Shown here: positions 45,130 to 57,745 of the stretch, one piece after another
How positions within the stretch are numbered: the stretch's first letter is position 1
How the letters are laid out: each line of letters starts with the position of its first letter
Origin: Musa acuminata AAA Group
Taxonomy: Eukaryota; Streptophyta; Magnoliopsida; Zingiberales; Musaceae
Direction: 5' to 3'
DNA length: 64,000 nt
NCBI RefSeq assembly: GCF_036884655.1
Contig: NC_088356.1
Location: 16,491,001-16,555,000 of the forward strand
The notes under the pieces: model-generated
The model's input: the letters and a program-made list of their open reading frames with translations, nothing else
What the model was told of the DNA's origin: nothing
The model's database searches: none
Position numbers and translations under genes: made by a program

Positions 45130-46640
45130 AGTATATGCCTCCAAATATGTGATGTTAAGATCTCTCTTTTGTTGTTGGGTTAAAGGCATGTATAGGTTGA
45201 GAGAACTGATGGTTGAAAGGGTTGGTGGATTGGTAGATGTAGGCTACGGTTTAGGCTTATTTTGTGGCTGTTTTGGGTGCAGTTTGAGGGTGTGGTTTAG
45301 TGGAGTTTTAGGGCTGTGGGTGAAAGTTTTAGATCTATGGTAGATAACAGCAAAGGTTTGATAGAAATCAATGGAAGTTACTATAAGTATGTGTTGTCTT
45401 GTAAGAGCAAAATTGTCATCGAAGAAACAAAAGTTTCTCGATAAAATTTTCACCAAAAACTTAAGAAATTTGAGGAGGGAATTGACAGAAAAATCTCAAT
45501 TTATATGACAGCAAGGATGTCTAATTTAATTAAGAAAATTTTGGCAGTATAATAGCAAGAAAATTGGTGCAAATTGTGATAGTAGAATTATCATCGAAAA
45601 ATTTCAGCGGTTTGTGATAAAAATTTGTAGCAACATAAAATTGGTTTTAGAGATGAATTTCTCAATAGATCAACCTTAAATGGAAGCCAAGATGATCTAT
45701 CAAGTGTATAAAAATTTTATTCAAAAAAGATTGCAAATAGATGGGTTAAGGCAACAATGCGCGGCTAAAATTTTCTACATCATAGATTTTCAAGTATAGC
45801 AGATTGGACGTAAAAGATCAGTAGTTTATATTAAGAATATTTCAACGAAATAAAAGTGAAATCTACTGTTAGGAAGTGTTAAATCTATTATAAAAATTTC
45901 ATAGAGATTTGGATAGAAAAAATATAGTAGCAAGATCAAATAAACTGTGCTATGCAGCTGAAATTTTACAGTGCAGATTTTTAAGTATAGCAGATTAGAC
46001 ATAAAAGATCAATGGTTTATATTGAGATTTTTTTTATAAAACCAAAGGAAAATCTACTGTTAGGAAGTGTCAAAGCTGTCATAAAACTTTTGTAGAGGTT
46101 TGGATAGAAAAAACATAGTATCAAGATCAAACAATCTGTGCTATAAGGCTGGAATTTTACAGTGCAGATTTTCAAGTATAGCAGCTTAGACATAAAGGAT
46201 CAATGGTTTATATTTAGAATTTTTTAATAAAACCAAAGGAAAATCTGCTGTTAGGAAGTGTCAAAGCTGTCATAAAAATTTCGTAGAGATTTGGAAAGAA
46301 AAAATGTAGTAGAAAGATCAAACAGACTGTGCTATGCGGCTAGAATTCTGCAATGTATCTTTCATTGTAGAGATGAAAACTTTGCGACGAAAAGTTTAAG
46401 CAGCAATATAGGAACAATTTTTTTTTTGGATTTTCGAATAAGGATAACTAAATTGCAGCAGTAGTAAGGTAGGAAACCAGAACCTATTGCAATTCACGGG
46501 GAGATCAAAGGATGATCCGCGGTGGTGGAGATGACGACAGAATTTGGCGACGATCTTTTAAGCAATTGTGGGAATTGCTTTGGGTGGCTGTGGAGGGCTG
46601 ATGGATTGCTATGGAAGGGCAGTGAGATGCTAAGAACACT
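45130..46640 (-). other. Element I untranslated leader
   Basis: About 1.5 kb between PBS and gag, AT-rich, with a 191-bp unit repeated three times (45776-46350). No coding sequence recognised. Confidence 0.7.
45776..46350. repeat. 191-bp triplication in element I leader
   Basis: Units about 45776-45966, 45967-46157 and 46158-46350. Each begins TACA(G)TGCAGATTTTCAAGTATAGCAG or a close variant and contains CTGTTAGGAAGTGT and AGATCAAA..CTGTGCTAT. Copies 2 and 3 are more alike than copy 1. Confidence 0.85.
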
Positions 46641-46654
46641 GCTCAGATACCAGG

Positions 46655-47035
46655 TGGTAGAACCCTTGCAGATTCTAAACTTGGGGTTGATATCTTTAGG
46701 GGATCGGGCTCCTTGGAACTATATAGGGGTTCCTCTCTCTAAGTTACTACTCAAAGGCTGCAGAAAAGATTCATCTATTGCTTATCAAAAGAGGATAAAG
46801 ACATGGCTATTTATATGGTTTCTAAACCCTAACTCCTAATAAGACTCCTACTCAATTAAGACTCCTAATAGGACTCCTACTCAAGACTCATATTCCTTTA
46901 CAGCTCCTAATTCTTCTCTAAGAAATAACCTCCAAACCTTAGTCAACCTCTTCACCTCTTTAATAGGGGTCAGCTTAGGTAGATTTTACATGAATGACCC
47001 TCTCAATTAGGACTCTCCTAGCTAGAGTCCTAACA
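46655..47035 (-). repeat. Element I 5' LTR (381 bp)
   Basis: Plus strand TGGTAGAACCCTTGCAG...GAGTCCTAACA. The complement of a PBS, GCTCAGATACCA, lies just left of it. Confidence 0.88.
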
Positions 47036-48129
47036 GACACTTAACCCTTTTACAATACTTTCACACCCCATTACTTCAAGATTTTTGTTCACACTTTATT
47101 GCTTCCTCATGCAAAATAGATTGAGGTATTTATAGGCCCCAATGGCTTCATAATTGGAGCTAAAAAGTATCTCATCTTGGGTTTCTAAGGTACTAGAGGT
47201 ACTATTGCTAACATTGGACGGTACCACCGCCTAACACTCTAACATTGGGTAGTATCATCGCTTAACACTCTGACACTAGGTAGTACCACTACTAAGTCTG
47301 GTAGTAATATCGCCTAATAGAGCCTCGAATACTGGGCTATGGCGGTACCATCGCCTGACAAAGAGTGGTGCCATTGCTTGATAGTATTAACTATTAATGG
47401 TACCACTATCCAGTCTGGGTGGTACCACCGCCCAGACCACTTTGGAGGCTGAGCCTCAAGCGGTTCCACCACCCACCTTGGGTGGTGCCACTACCTGGCA
47501 TGGCTCCAAATGGCCGAGTGGGCCATCCATCCAGCCCAACTCAACCCTATTTTGGGCCCAATTGGCCACTACCCGAGTTAGTGGGATCTCCTAATCCTAA
47601 CTTAATCTAAGTTCTAACTACGACAATTAAGGTATTAACTAAGCAATCTTTGTCCGGTATGTCAATTGTTCTTCCAACAAAATCTCGACGAATTTTCGGT
47701 GAACTCTTAGTAAGATTTTGGTGAACGCCTGATGAATTCTTAGCGAACTACTGATGAACTCTCAGCGAACTCTCGATGAACTCTCAGCGAGCTTCTAGCA
47801 TATCATCTGAATCTTCGACGTATCGTCTGATCTATGACTCCAGCATAAAATTTGCTTTATGCCTTATTTATTATCGCAGTTAATCCTATAACTCCCAAAG
47901 AACTCTCAGCGAACTCCCAATGAACTCTCGATGAGCTCCCGATGAACTCTTAGTGAGCTTTCAGCACATCGTTTGAATCTTCGACGTATCGTCCGATCTA
48001 TGACTCCAGCACAACATCTACTTTATGCCTTATTTATTATCGTAGTTAATCCTATAACACTCTTCTCAACATATGAATTAGATCAATAATTTATCAATTG
48101 ATTTCATCATCAAAATCCGAGATTCAACA
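47036..48129 (-). repeat. Element G 5' LTR, outer part (with right GACAC duplication)
   Basis: Starts with GACAC (47036-47040), then continues the G LTR left at 33728 and ends AGATTCAACA at 48129. Contains TATTTATA at 47127-47134 (minus-strand TATAAATA) and GGTACCACCGCC palindromes at 47215-47500. Together with 33313-33728 the LTR would be about 1.5 kb, equal to F's. A stretch at about 47670-48050 repeats AACTCTCAGCGA-type units. Confidence 0.8.
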
Positions 48130-49167
48130 GGATTTATGTAATGGGAATCGGATCGTGATGAGATCATAATAATGAGACCGATTCACCATTAAACACAGAC
48201 CCAAAATAATTCTAGTCATAGGTTACTCGAGAGGGACATCGAGATCACTGGACAGACTAGTGTACGATATACCGATCCATATGATGAAGGCAGCCGGTCT
48301 CATAACTACTCGTGTGGGGATATTAGGGATATAGTGCAGGTGCTCATTGGAGAATGAGTTCACTGATTGATCCGCTCACGGAATGATGGATGGTTGATGA
48401 TGCTTTATTGTTAGATAGTGATTCGGTAGTCCCAATGGCGTATCTCATCCTTAGACTTGAGACACTAAGGATGTCCTGTTTGAGAACTCCACTCTTTGAT
48501 ACTAGACTTATAGGCCTGAAAGTTTCAGATCTAGCACTGTCGGTCATCGGGAGTGGTAGCCAACCTTACGAGGGCTATTGAGTATCAATAGAGGATCATC
48601 CGCTCTCGATGTCATGAGAGGAATATCTCATGTATTCTAGCTCAGACAAATCCATGGCCAAGGTCATTCGGATTGAAAGAGAAAGAGTTCTTCAAAGAAT
48701 CCGATTAGAGCAAGACCCGAGTACAAACTGTATGGGCCTAACAACATCATGCCCGATATATGATCTTTGGGATATTAGTGTACCAATGATTAAGTTGTAA
48801 TCACACGAGGAGGTATAATGGGAGCATGGAGGCGATAGCGGAACCCATGAGGCCGAGACGGACGATCGCGATGCATGGAGATGCGCCGAGATACCGATAG
48901 AACCGATGAGAACGAGATGAACGATCACAGGACAAAGAGATGCATTGCTGCACACATAGATCATGATATAAGTGATTGGGCCCACTACGACAAAGATGGA
49001 CACTAAAGAGTAACTGTAAATTATTGGGAAATCTAAGAGGGGGACATCACATGCATAGTGGAAGAATATAAAAAATAAAATCTCCAATTCTCAAAGATGT
49101 GTTCATCGTCGTGCAAAGATTGGTGTGCAAAATCCATGAAACAGAAAACTGTGTATATTAAAGATTG
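48130..49167 (+). repeat. J left: LTR-like repeat DNA, arm 1 of an inverted repeat
   Basis: 48137-48779 is the reverse complement, with many differences, of about 49839-50473. Shared landmarks: AATGGGAATC, CATTGGAGAATGAGTTCA, GAGTATCAATAGAGGATCATC, CATGCCCG. From 48780 to 49167 the DNA has no counterpart in the other arm. No gene is recognised; the frames of 60-130 codons here lack motifs. Confidence 0.65.
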
Positions 49168-50580
49168 TGTTACCTAGGGAGATCGTATATCCCTGAATCC
49201 CTATAGATCTCTAGGAGAGGGTAAAGGAGGTCAAGCGCTATCCTCTCTAGCGCGGTGATCCACACAGCAGGGCTAAGATGATGCTCCTCAAAACTCCAGG
49301 CTTGCTTTGAGGAGAATGGGAGAATAATAGGAGAAGTAAACCAAAAAGGCTCTAGCCTATGAACCATTAGTTCCCTCCTATTTATAAAGGTCCCCTATCA
49401 ACTTAACCCTAATAGATCCTGCCCTATTAGGTATTGGATCTCCATCCAACTACCCAAGCCTCTTAGATTAATAGATCTCTATCCAATAATCTCTCATTAG
49501 CTCTTATTGGATCTCATCCATGGGATCCAATAATTTAGGGGCTTATTGGATATCCAATAAGATAGGGGCTCTGACGGATATCTCATATCCGAACCTCTAC
49601 TCATCGCAACGCATACCATATGTGTGTGATCCTCTAGGCCCAATATCGAGCTGGCCATGAATTATACATGTTAGAACTCCTTCTAGCTCAATGAATTGTT
49701 ATCTTCATAATAATTCACTCGACTCATCGACTGTGGACGTACTAGGCCAATACGCCACAGTCCCTAGATGATACAAGAAAATTCAATCCATTGGACCTGC
49801 TTGTCTTGAGTTACCATGTACATATAGTCCCTCATCCATCTAATATTCTAGAGACCATATACCGGGCATGGTGCCGTCAGACCCATATGGTTTTTAATTG
49901 AGTCTCGCTCTAATTGGATTCTCCCGGAGAACTTTTTCTCTCTAAATCCGAATAACCCTAGCCAAGGATTTGTTTAAGCAAGAATATATAAAATAATCCT
50001 CTCATGACACCGAGAGTGGATGATCCTCTATCGATACTCAATAGTCCTCGTAAGGTTGGCTACCACTCCCGATGACCGATTGTACTAGATTTAGAACCTC
50101 CAGACCTATAAGTCTGATATCAAAGAATGGAGTACTTATACATGACATTCTTGGTACCTCAAGTCTAAGGACTAGATACACCATTGGGACTACGGAATCG
50201 TTGTTTGACAATTAGACATCATCAACCATCCAGCATCTCATAAGCGGATCAAGTAGTGAACTCATTCTCCAATGAGCACCTGTACTATATCCATAGTGTC
50301 CCCACATGAGCAGCTATGAAACCAGCTACATTATGGATGGGTATACAGCACACCAGCCTATCTGGTTATCTCGATGTCCCTCTCAAGTAACCTATGATCG
50401 AGATTATATATGATATATTTTTAAAGGCAAATCGGTCTCATTATCATGATCTCATCATGATCTGATTCCCATTGCACAGACCCATGGACATCACAATATA
50501 TTCAAGCAACAGTTAATATAAAATGATAAAATACCAAAATATAATAATAAATAAAAAGACTACATGTCAAGTCACACATG
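49168..50580 (-). repeat. J right: LTR-like repeat in minus orientation, arm 2
   Basis: Plus strand begins TGTTACCTAGGGAGATCG, which would be an ...AACA end on the minus strand. It has a TTTATAAATAGG TATA box on the minus strand near 49378-49390. 49839-50473 pairs with 48137-48779 in inverted orientation. Probably an LTR of a copia-type element whose outer end is near 50570-50590, but I could not fix the boundary or a target duplication. Confidence 0.5.
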
Positions 50581-50599
50581 TTATCACTCACGTGATTGG

Positions 50600-53005
50600 C
50601 TTGCAAGGCACATATGACTAGCACAAATAGTACTTTGTTGAGAGGGTGAAACAAAAGCTTGGAGAAGCTTCAGGTATATTCATGACCAGTCTCCATTTGT
50701 CAGACTCTTACGATAATACATGGGTATTGAATACCGAGAGTACTTATCACATCTATAATTTGTTGTAGGTTATGGCAACATATAGGAGATTGGCGAGAGG
50801 CGAGATGGACCTCAAGATAGATAATGGAGCAAAAGTTGCTATAGTAGCTATTGGCGAGGTCACCCTACATCTGCTTGGTGGAACTATTATTACATTGGAT
50901 GCATGCTATTTTATTCCTTCTATTATTAAAAATATTATTTTTATTTTATTTTTGATAATTAATGGATATAAATTAGTTTTTAAGAACAATAATTGTTCAA
51001 TATTATTAGATGATAAGATTATCATGAGAGGAAAATTGTATAATGGTTTGTTTATGCTAGATACTGCTCCACATATCATGAATGTAAGTATATCTAAGAG
51101 GAAACAAGATAAGGTGAATAATGTATAATAATAGCATTATAGGCTAGGTCACATCCATGAGGGAAGGATTCAAAAGTTGCTAAAGGATGAATATTTAGAT
51201 CCATTCAACTATAAGTCATATGCAACTTGCAAGTCTTTTCTTCATGAAAAACTAACCAACTTTCTATTTAGTGGAACTGGAGAGTGAGCCACTGAGCTAT
51301 TGAAACTCATATATAGTGATGTATGTGGTCCTATATCAACTCATGCCATAGGTGGTTACTCGTACTTCATTACCTTTACTGATGATCTCTCAAGGTATGG
51401 ACATGTGTACTTCATGAAGTACAAGTTTGAGGCCTTCGAGAAATTCAGTGAGTATAAGAATGACGTGGAGAACCAGACTGGAAAGAGTATTAAGACTCTT
51501 CGATCAGATCAAGGAGGTGAGTACTTGAGTGCAAAGATCACCCAGTTCCTCAAGAACCATGAGATTCTATCCCAATGGACACATCCTTTATATACCTCAG
51601 CTCAATGGTGTATATAAAAGGTGGAATCGTACACTGTTAGACATGGTGCGATCCATGATGAGCTTCACCAACCTACCCATCTCATTTTAGGGATAAGCCA
51701 TAGAGACCATAATTTATATTTTGAATAAAGTTTCAACTAAGTCGGTAGTTTCTATACCATATGAGATATAGAAAATGAAGAAGTATGATCTTAAGGTTGT
51801 TAAGATTTGGGGCTGCCCTACCCACATTAAAAGATATAACCCCGATAAGTTAGAATCCAGAATTGAGCAATGCAAGTTCATGGGAGGTATCCCCAAGGAA
51901 ACTTGTGAGTATTATTTCTATCACTCCGAGGACCAAAAGGTCTTTGTAGCTAAGAAAGAAGTGTTCCTTGAGAAAGAATACATTCTTGGCGGAGACAATG
52001 AGAGCATGATAGAGTTGAGCGAGGTTGGAGAACCTAGCTCAAGCACCACTCCATAGCTCGAGTCTATTTAGGTGCCTAATATATAAGTTGCAACTTTACG
52101 TAGGTCGGGTAGAGTATCACATCTTCTTGAGAGATATATGGGATATATTTAGAGGAGAGGATGTTAAGGATATTGATTCTCAAACCTACAAGGAGGCTAT
52201 TATGAGTATAGACTCCGGGAAATGGCAAGAAGCTATAAATTGTGAGATGGATTCCTTGTACTCCAATAAAGTTTAGAACCTAGTTGATGCACCCGAGGGT
52301 ATTGTACCTATTGGTTACAAGTGAATCTTAAAGAAGAAGATCGGAGTAGATGGAAAGGTAGAGACCTATAAAGTAAGGCTAGTGGCTAAGGGGTATCATC
52401 AAAAGTAAGATGTTGACTATGACGAAACCTTCTCACTTGTAGTTATGCTAAAATCCATCTGAATTCTATTAGCTATTACAACACATTATATAAATGAGAT
52501 CTGGTAGATGGACATGAAAATTATGTTCCTCAATGGCAACCTCGAGGAGAAGGTGTATATGATACAGTCTAAGGATTCATATCCAAGGATAACCCAGATA
52601 AGGTGTGTAGGTTGCTTAAGTCCATTTATGGACTGAAGTAAGCTTCTTAAAGTTAGAACATAAGATTTAATGAGGTGATCAGATCTTATGACATTGTTAA
52701 GAACGAAGATGAGCCTTGTGTGATCAAGAAGGTAAGTGAGAGCACTATCACCTTCTTGGTGTTATATATGGATGACATCCTGATCATTGGGAATGATATA
52801 GGAATGCTATCCACAGTAAAGGCTTAGTTATCTAGACACTTCTCAATGGAGGACTTAGGGGAATGAAGCATCCTATATCTTAGAGATTCAGATCTATAGA
52901 GATAGATCCAAGAGGATGCTTGGTTTTTATCCCAGTCCAAGTACATAGACACCATTGTTAAAAAGTTTGACATGAAAAATTCCAAAAGAGGTCTTATAAC
53001 GATGA
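50600..53005 (+). pseudogene. pol: Element K: decayed Ty1/copia pol of a non-SIRE lineage
   Basis: Protease near 50725-51125: the active site reads VLNTESTYHI where the family has VLDTGSTYHI, so the catalytic Asp and Gly are both lost. It goes on with ITLDACYFIPSI..NIIF. The integrase core is at 51300-51617 (IYSDVCGP, LRSDQGGEYLS); the region of the third catalytic residue is frameshifted. A downstream integrase segment lies at 51775-52056 (KIWGCPTHIKRYNPDKLESR). RT pieces are at about 52170-52800 with SIDSGKWQEAI, RLVAKGYHQK, MDMKIMFLNG and the YMDD box at 52765-52776. Many stops and frameshifts. Cut at 53005 by element L, in the NSKRG segment after RT. No LTR could be assigned. Confidence 0.8.
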
Positions 53006-54272
53006 TGTTGAATCTCAAATTTTGATGATAAAATCAATTGGTAAAGTGTTTGATCTAATCTATATATTAAGATAAGTGTGTAGGATTAACTATGATAGTA
53101 GTAAGGTATAAAGCAGATGTTGGGCCAGAGTCAAAGATCGAACGATACATCGAAGATTCGGACGATGTGCCAAAAATTTGTCGGAAGCTCATCCAGAGTT
53201 TGTCGGGAGCTCGCCAAGAATTCGTCAGAGGATCGCTGAGGGTTCGTTGGGAGTTCACCAAAAGTTCATCGAGAAGTTCACTAGAAGATCTCCAAAAGAA
53301 CAATCGACATACCAAACAGAGATTGCTTGTTTAAGTGTCTTAATTTTCATAGTTAGACCTTAAGTTGAGTTAGGATTGGGAGGTAATCCCATTAACTTAG
53401 TTAGGGCCCAACTAGGCCCTTAATAGGGTTAAACTGGGTTGGTTGAATAGCCCATTCAGCACTTGAAGTCACCACCGACGGTGGCACTGCTTGGTGATTT
53501 AGTCTCCCAAGTGGTCTGGGCGATGGTATCGCCGGTAGTTAATGTTGTCAAACGGTGGTACCACCCTTGTCAAGCAATAATACCACCAGAGCTCGGTCTC
53601 CGAGCTCTATCAGGCAGTCGTACTGCCTAGATTGAGCAGTGGTACTACTCAGTGTCAGTCTACAAGTGATGGTACCGCCCAATAATAGTGGTGGTACTGT
53701 AAGTACATCAAAATATGAGGATGTGACACTTTTTAGCTCCAATTCTGAAGCCACTAAGGCCTATAAATACCCCATCCTTTTCTGTATGAAAGGGCATGAA
53801 AGTGTGAACGATATCTTGAAATCTTGGGGTGTTAAAAGTGTTGTAAAAGTGCTAAAAGACCTCCTCCCTTTTTAAGTGTTGTGATCATTTAAGAGATGTG
53901 TGAGGCTTGTAATAGTCATCTCCTAAATCCGTGAAAAGGAGAAAGCACTGTAAAGAGGTGGTTGGTTTTCGCCTATTGAAGGAAAACCATTAGTGGACGC
54001 TGGTGACCTCAACGGAGGAGGAATCAAAAGTGGATGTAGGTCACAAAGACTGAACCACTATAAATTCTGGTTTTATATTTCTATTATAGTCATTTACTTA
54101 CTTTACAATTGCTTCACTTCCTCCTTACTTAGCTTTCACCACCCTTACGAACAAATATGATTTTAAGCTATCTTTTGAAATCAGTTTTTTAACGTACGAA
54201 GATTTTTAAACTGATGTTTTTATCTGCTGCACTAATTGACCCCCCCTCTTAGTGCCACTCTTGATCCTAACA
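53006..54272 (+). repeat. Element L 5' LTR (1267 bp)
   Basis: TGTTGAATCTCAAATTTTG...GATCCTAACA. GGTGGTACC-type palindromes at 53470-53700; TATAAATA at 53762-53769; a C-run near 54240. It inserted into the pol remnant K. Confidence 0.87.
53762..53769 (+). promoter_or_regulatory. TATA box of element L 5' LTR
   Basis: TATAAATA in AGGCCTATAAATACCCCATC; the 3' LTR copy is at 59913-59920. Confidence 0.65.
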
Positions 54273-54314
54273 ATTGGTATCAGAACAAGGTCACTCTCAT
54301 TTGGTCTGATTAAA

Positions 54315-54747
54315 GATTGAACATGATGATAGTTTAGCTCCTTGCACAAAATGTGGTGAATTAGAAACAGTTAAAAAGGAAAATTTGCAACTACATGAAA
54401 CCTTAAAAAAATTTGAAGTTGGTAGCAAGTCCTTGAATATGATCCTTGCCAATAAGGGTCAAGTTCATAGAAGAGGTGAAATCGGATTTGTGAGTAGCTC
54501 TCACCAAAATCTAACCACCTTTGTAAAAGGCCCTACCTTGCATGTATCACCCCACACCAAATGTAACTTTTGTTGCAAACTCGGACATATTGCTTATAAA
54601 TGTTCATTTAAGAGATATAGTCTACGCAAATTAATTTGGGTTCCTAAAGGAACCGTAAAGAACTCCATGTAAAATGATAAGTTAAGTCGATTGCTTTTTG
54701 AGGCACCTAGGGTCAAATGGATACCTAAAAATCATCCTTTTTTATAG
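54315..54747 (+). pseudogene. gag: Element L gag, N-terminal two thirds deleted
   Basis: About 40 bases after the PBS the leader runs directly into the coiled-coil part of gag (IEHDDSLAPCTKCGELETVKK). The gag domain and CCHC 1 are missing. ELxKKENLQLHETLKKFEVGSKSLNMILANKG and CCHC 2, CNFCCKLGHIAYKC, are intact. A premature TAA follows KNSM near 54670. The frame would end HPFL with TAG at 54745-54747, the same position as in A, B and D. Confidence 0.83.
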
Positions 54748-57745
54748 AAATATTTACCATCACAAGCTAGGAGCAAGAGATCGTACCTTGATAGTGGTTG
54801 CTGAAGGCACATGACCGGAGATCCAGCTCATTTCTCTAAGCTCACTAGCTTAGACGAAGGGTATATCACATTCGAAGATAACAACAAGGGTAAAATAATT
54901 GGCAAAGGAACCATAAGTAACAAATCCAACTTTTTAATTGAAGATGTGTTGTTGGTTGATGGCTTCAAGTATAATCTTTTGAGTATTATTCAATTATGTG
55001 ATAAAGGATATATCATTAGATTTGAATCCAATGCTTGCATTATTGAAAAACCACATAAAAACATATTTATAATTGCCTTAAAATAAAATAATGTATACAC
55101 TATTGATATTGATGATCTTTATAATGAAATATATTTTTCGGTTTTAAATGACGATGCTTGGCTTTGGCATAGGAGATTAGGTCAGGCTAGCATGAAACTA
55201 ATCTCTCAAATCTCATCTAAAGAACTTGTAAGAGGTATTCCTAACATTAAATTCGTTAAAGACAATGTGTGTGATGCATGTCAACTAGGAAAATAGATAA
55301 AAGGTAGTTTCAAACCAAAGAATCAAATAAGTACCTCTACACCATTGTAATTAATCAATATGGATTTGTTTAGACCAATTGATACATCAAGCCTAGGAGG
55401 TAGCAAATACACCTTTGTAATTATGGACGATTATAGTAGATACACTTGGACATACTTCTGGGCACACAAAAGTGATTGCTTTAGGTATTTTTCTAAGTTT
55501 TGTAAACTTATTCAAAATGAAAAAGGCTTTATGATTTCATTAATTCAGAGTAATCACGGTGGCGAATTTCAAAACCGTGATTTTTAAAATTTTTGTGAAT
55601 ATAATGGATGTAACCATAATTTTTTTTTTTTCAAGAAATCCTCAACAAAATAGAGTAGTAGAAAGAAAAAATAAAAATTTACAAGAAATGAAAAGAACCA
55701 TGTTGAACGAACATAGCCTACCTAAATATTTTTGGGCTGAAGCTATTAATACGATATGCTATGTCATGAATAGGGTTCTAGTAAGACCATTACTTTCCAA
55801 AACTTCTTATAAATTATGGAATAACAAAAAACCCAACGTTTCATATTTTTAAAGTTTTTGGTTGTAAATGTTTTATCTTGAATGAAAAAGATGCCTTAGG
55901 AAAGTTTGATGCAAAATCCGATGAAGGGATTTTTCTTAGCTACTCTTCTATTTCTAAAGCCTTTTGTATCTTTAACAAAAGAACTTTGGTTATAGAAGAT
56001 TCTATTCATGTTGTCTTTAATGAAGTTTTCGAATTTAAGAAAAATGAATTTGATGATGATCTCAATTTTGATGCTTTGAATTTAAATGAACCCTCTCCTA
56101 CAACTAGTAACTTGGATACATCTTCTTCCGAAATATCCTTACCCAAGGAATGTAAGTATGTAGATGCTCATCCTAAGGAGCTAATCATAGGAGATGTTTC
56201 AAAAGGGGTTTAAACTCGTTATTCTCTTAAAAAATTTTATGCCAACACCATTTTTTTTTTCTCAAATTGAACCTAAATGCATTGACGAGGCCTTGAAAGA
56301 TTGTTCATGGGTTATCACAATGTAAGAAGAGTTGAACCAATTTGAGAAAAACGAGGCGTAGAAGTTTATTTCTAGGCCAAATGACCATTTAGTAATCAGT
56401 ACTAAATGGATTTTTAGAAACAAGCAAGATGAATTTGGTATTATGGTTAGAAACAAGGCTAGATTAGTGGCCAATGATTTCAACCAAGAAGAAGGTATCA
56501 ATTATGATGAAACCTTCGCTCCTGTGGTACGATTAGATGTCATAAGGATGCTCCTTGCCTATGCTAGTAGTAATAATTTTAAGTTATTTCAAATAAATGT
56601 CAAAAGTACTTTTGTTAATGGCTTTATTTTCAAATAAGTTTATGTTGAATAACCTTCCAGATTTGAGAATAATAATTTTTTGAATCATGCGTTTAAGTTG
56701 ACTAAAACTCTCTATGGATTAAAACAAGCCTCATGAGCTTGGTATGAGAGACTTAGCTCCTTTCTTATCCAAAATAATTTCTCTAAAGGCAATGTTGATA
56801 CTACATTGTTTATTATAAATTTTAAAAATATTTTTTTATTATTTAAATTTATATTGATGATATTATTTTTTGTTCTACAAATTAATCCTCATATGAATCA
56901 TTTGCCAAGAGTATGAGTCAAGAGTTTGAAATGAGTTTAATGGGTGAACTTTCTTTTTAGGCTTACAAATAAAACAACTTATTGATAGTATTTTTCTTAG
57001 TCAAACAAAATATATATTAGACTTACTAAAATGATTTAATATGGATAATTCAAAGGCTATCAATACTCCTATGAGTACCTCCACTAAGTTAGACATTGAC
57101 GATAGTGGAGAAAGCTTTGATCAAAAAGCTTATAGGGGTATAATAAGAAGTTTACTATACCTCACGGCTACTAAACCGAATATTATATTTAGTGTAGGAC
57201 TTTGTGCTAGGTTTTAATCTAATCCTAAGATATCTCATCTTAAAATAGTCAAAAGAATTCTTAGATATCTTAAAGGAATCACTAATCTAGGATTATGGTA
57301 TCCAAAATCTAAAAACTTTGAACTAATTACTTATGTTAATGCGGATTTTGCTGGATATAGAATAGATAGAAAAAGCACATCCGAAACTTGTCAATTCTTA
57401 GGTCATGCACTTGTTTTTTGGTCTTCTAAGAAATAAAACTCGATTGCACTATCTACAATCGAAGCTGAATACATAGCGGCTAGTGTATGTTGTGCACAAG
57501 TTGTATGGATGAAAAATACATTAGAAGATTATAAGATTCACCTTAAGAACATTCCCATTAAATGTGATAATACAAGTACAATATATTTAACAAAAAATCC
57601 TATTCAACACTCTAGAACTAAACATATTAATATTAGGCATTATTTTATAAGAGATCATGTTAATAACAATGACATATCTTTAGAGTTTATTGATATGAAA
57701 CATCAATTAGCGAACAATTTGATTTTATTAGAAGAGAGTTAGGGA
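54748..57745 (+). pseudogene. pol: Element L pol: protease to RNase H, many stops
   Basis: Protease near 54780: YLDSGC then a TGA where A has Ser, followed by RHMTGD. Pre-integrase: [11 protein letters not shown] ... CDACQLGK, then a TAG. Integrase: MDLFRPIDTSS, IQSNHGGEF (catalytic Asp changed to Asn) and VVERKNKN after a T-run frameshift near 55620. RT from about 56290: [36 protein letters not shown], and YIDDI near 56850. RNase H from 57330 with [21 protein letters not shown] and a C-terminal KHINIRHYFIRDHV. The end near 57742 lacks the last segment because of a short deletion. Confidence 0.84.

Larger units (their letters stand above)
41626..47035 (-). mobile_element. Element I: Ty3/gypsy retrotransposon with internal deletions
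   Basis: Minus strand, about 5.4 kb. 5' LTR 46655-47035, PBS beside it (TGGTATCTGAGC in the element's orientation, about 46641-46652), long leader with a 191-bp triplication, gag 45129-44270, protease, RT and RNase H, traces of the integrase and the pol C-terminus, and 3' LTR 41626-42015. A GACAC duplication flanks it. The RT catalytic box and most of the integrase are deleted, so it cannot move by itself. Confidence 0.88.

Noticed and set aside
45107..45343. 78-codon plus-strand frame with Gly/Leu-rich text, possible membrane peptide
   Set aside because: Antisense to the leader and gag start of gypsy element I, with low-complexity composition and no supporting signal.
49163..50598. Solo LTR in J with duplication GATTG
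   Set aside because: GATTG occurs at 49163-49167 and 50594-50598, but the right copy is not preceded by a CA end, so boundary and duplication do not fit together.
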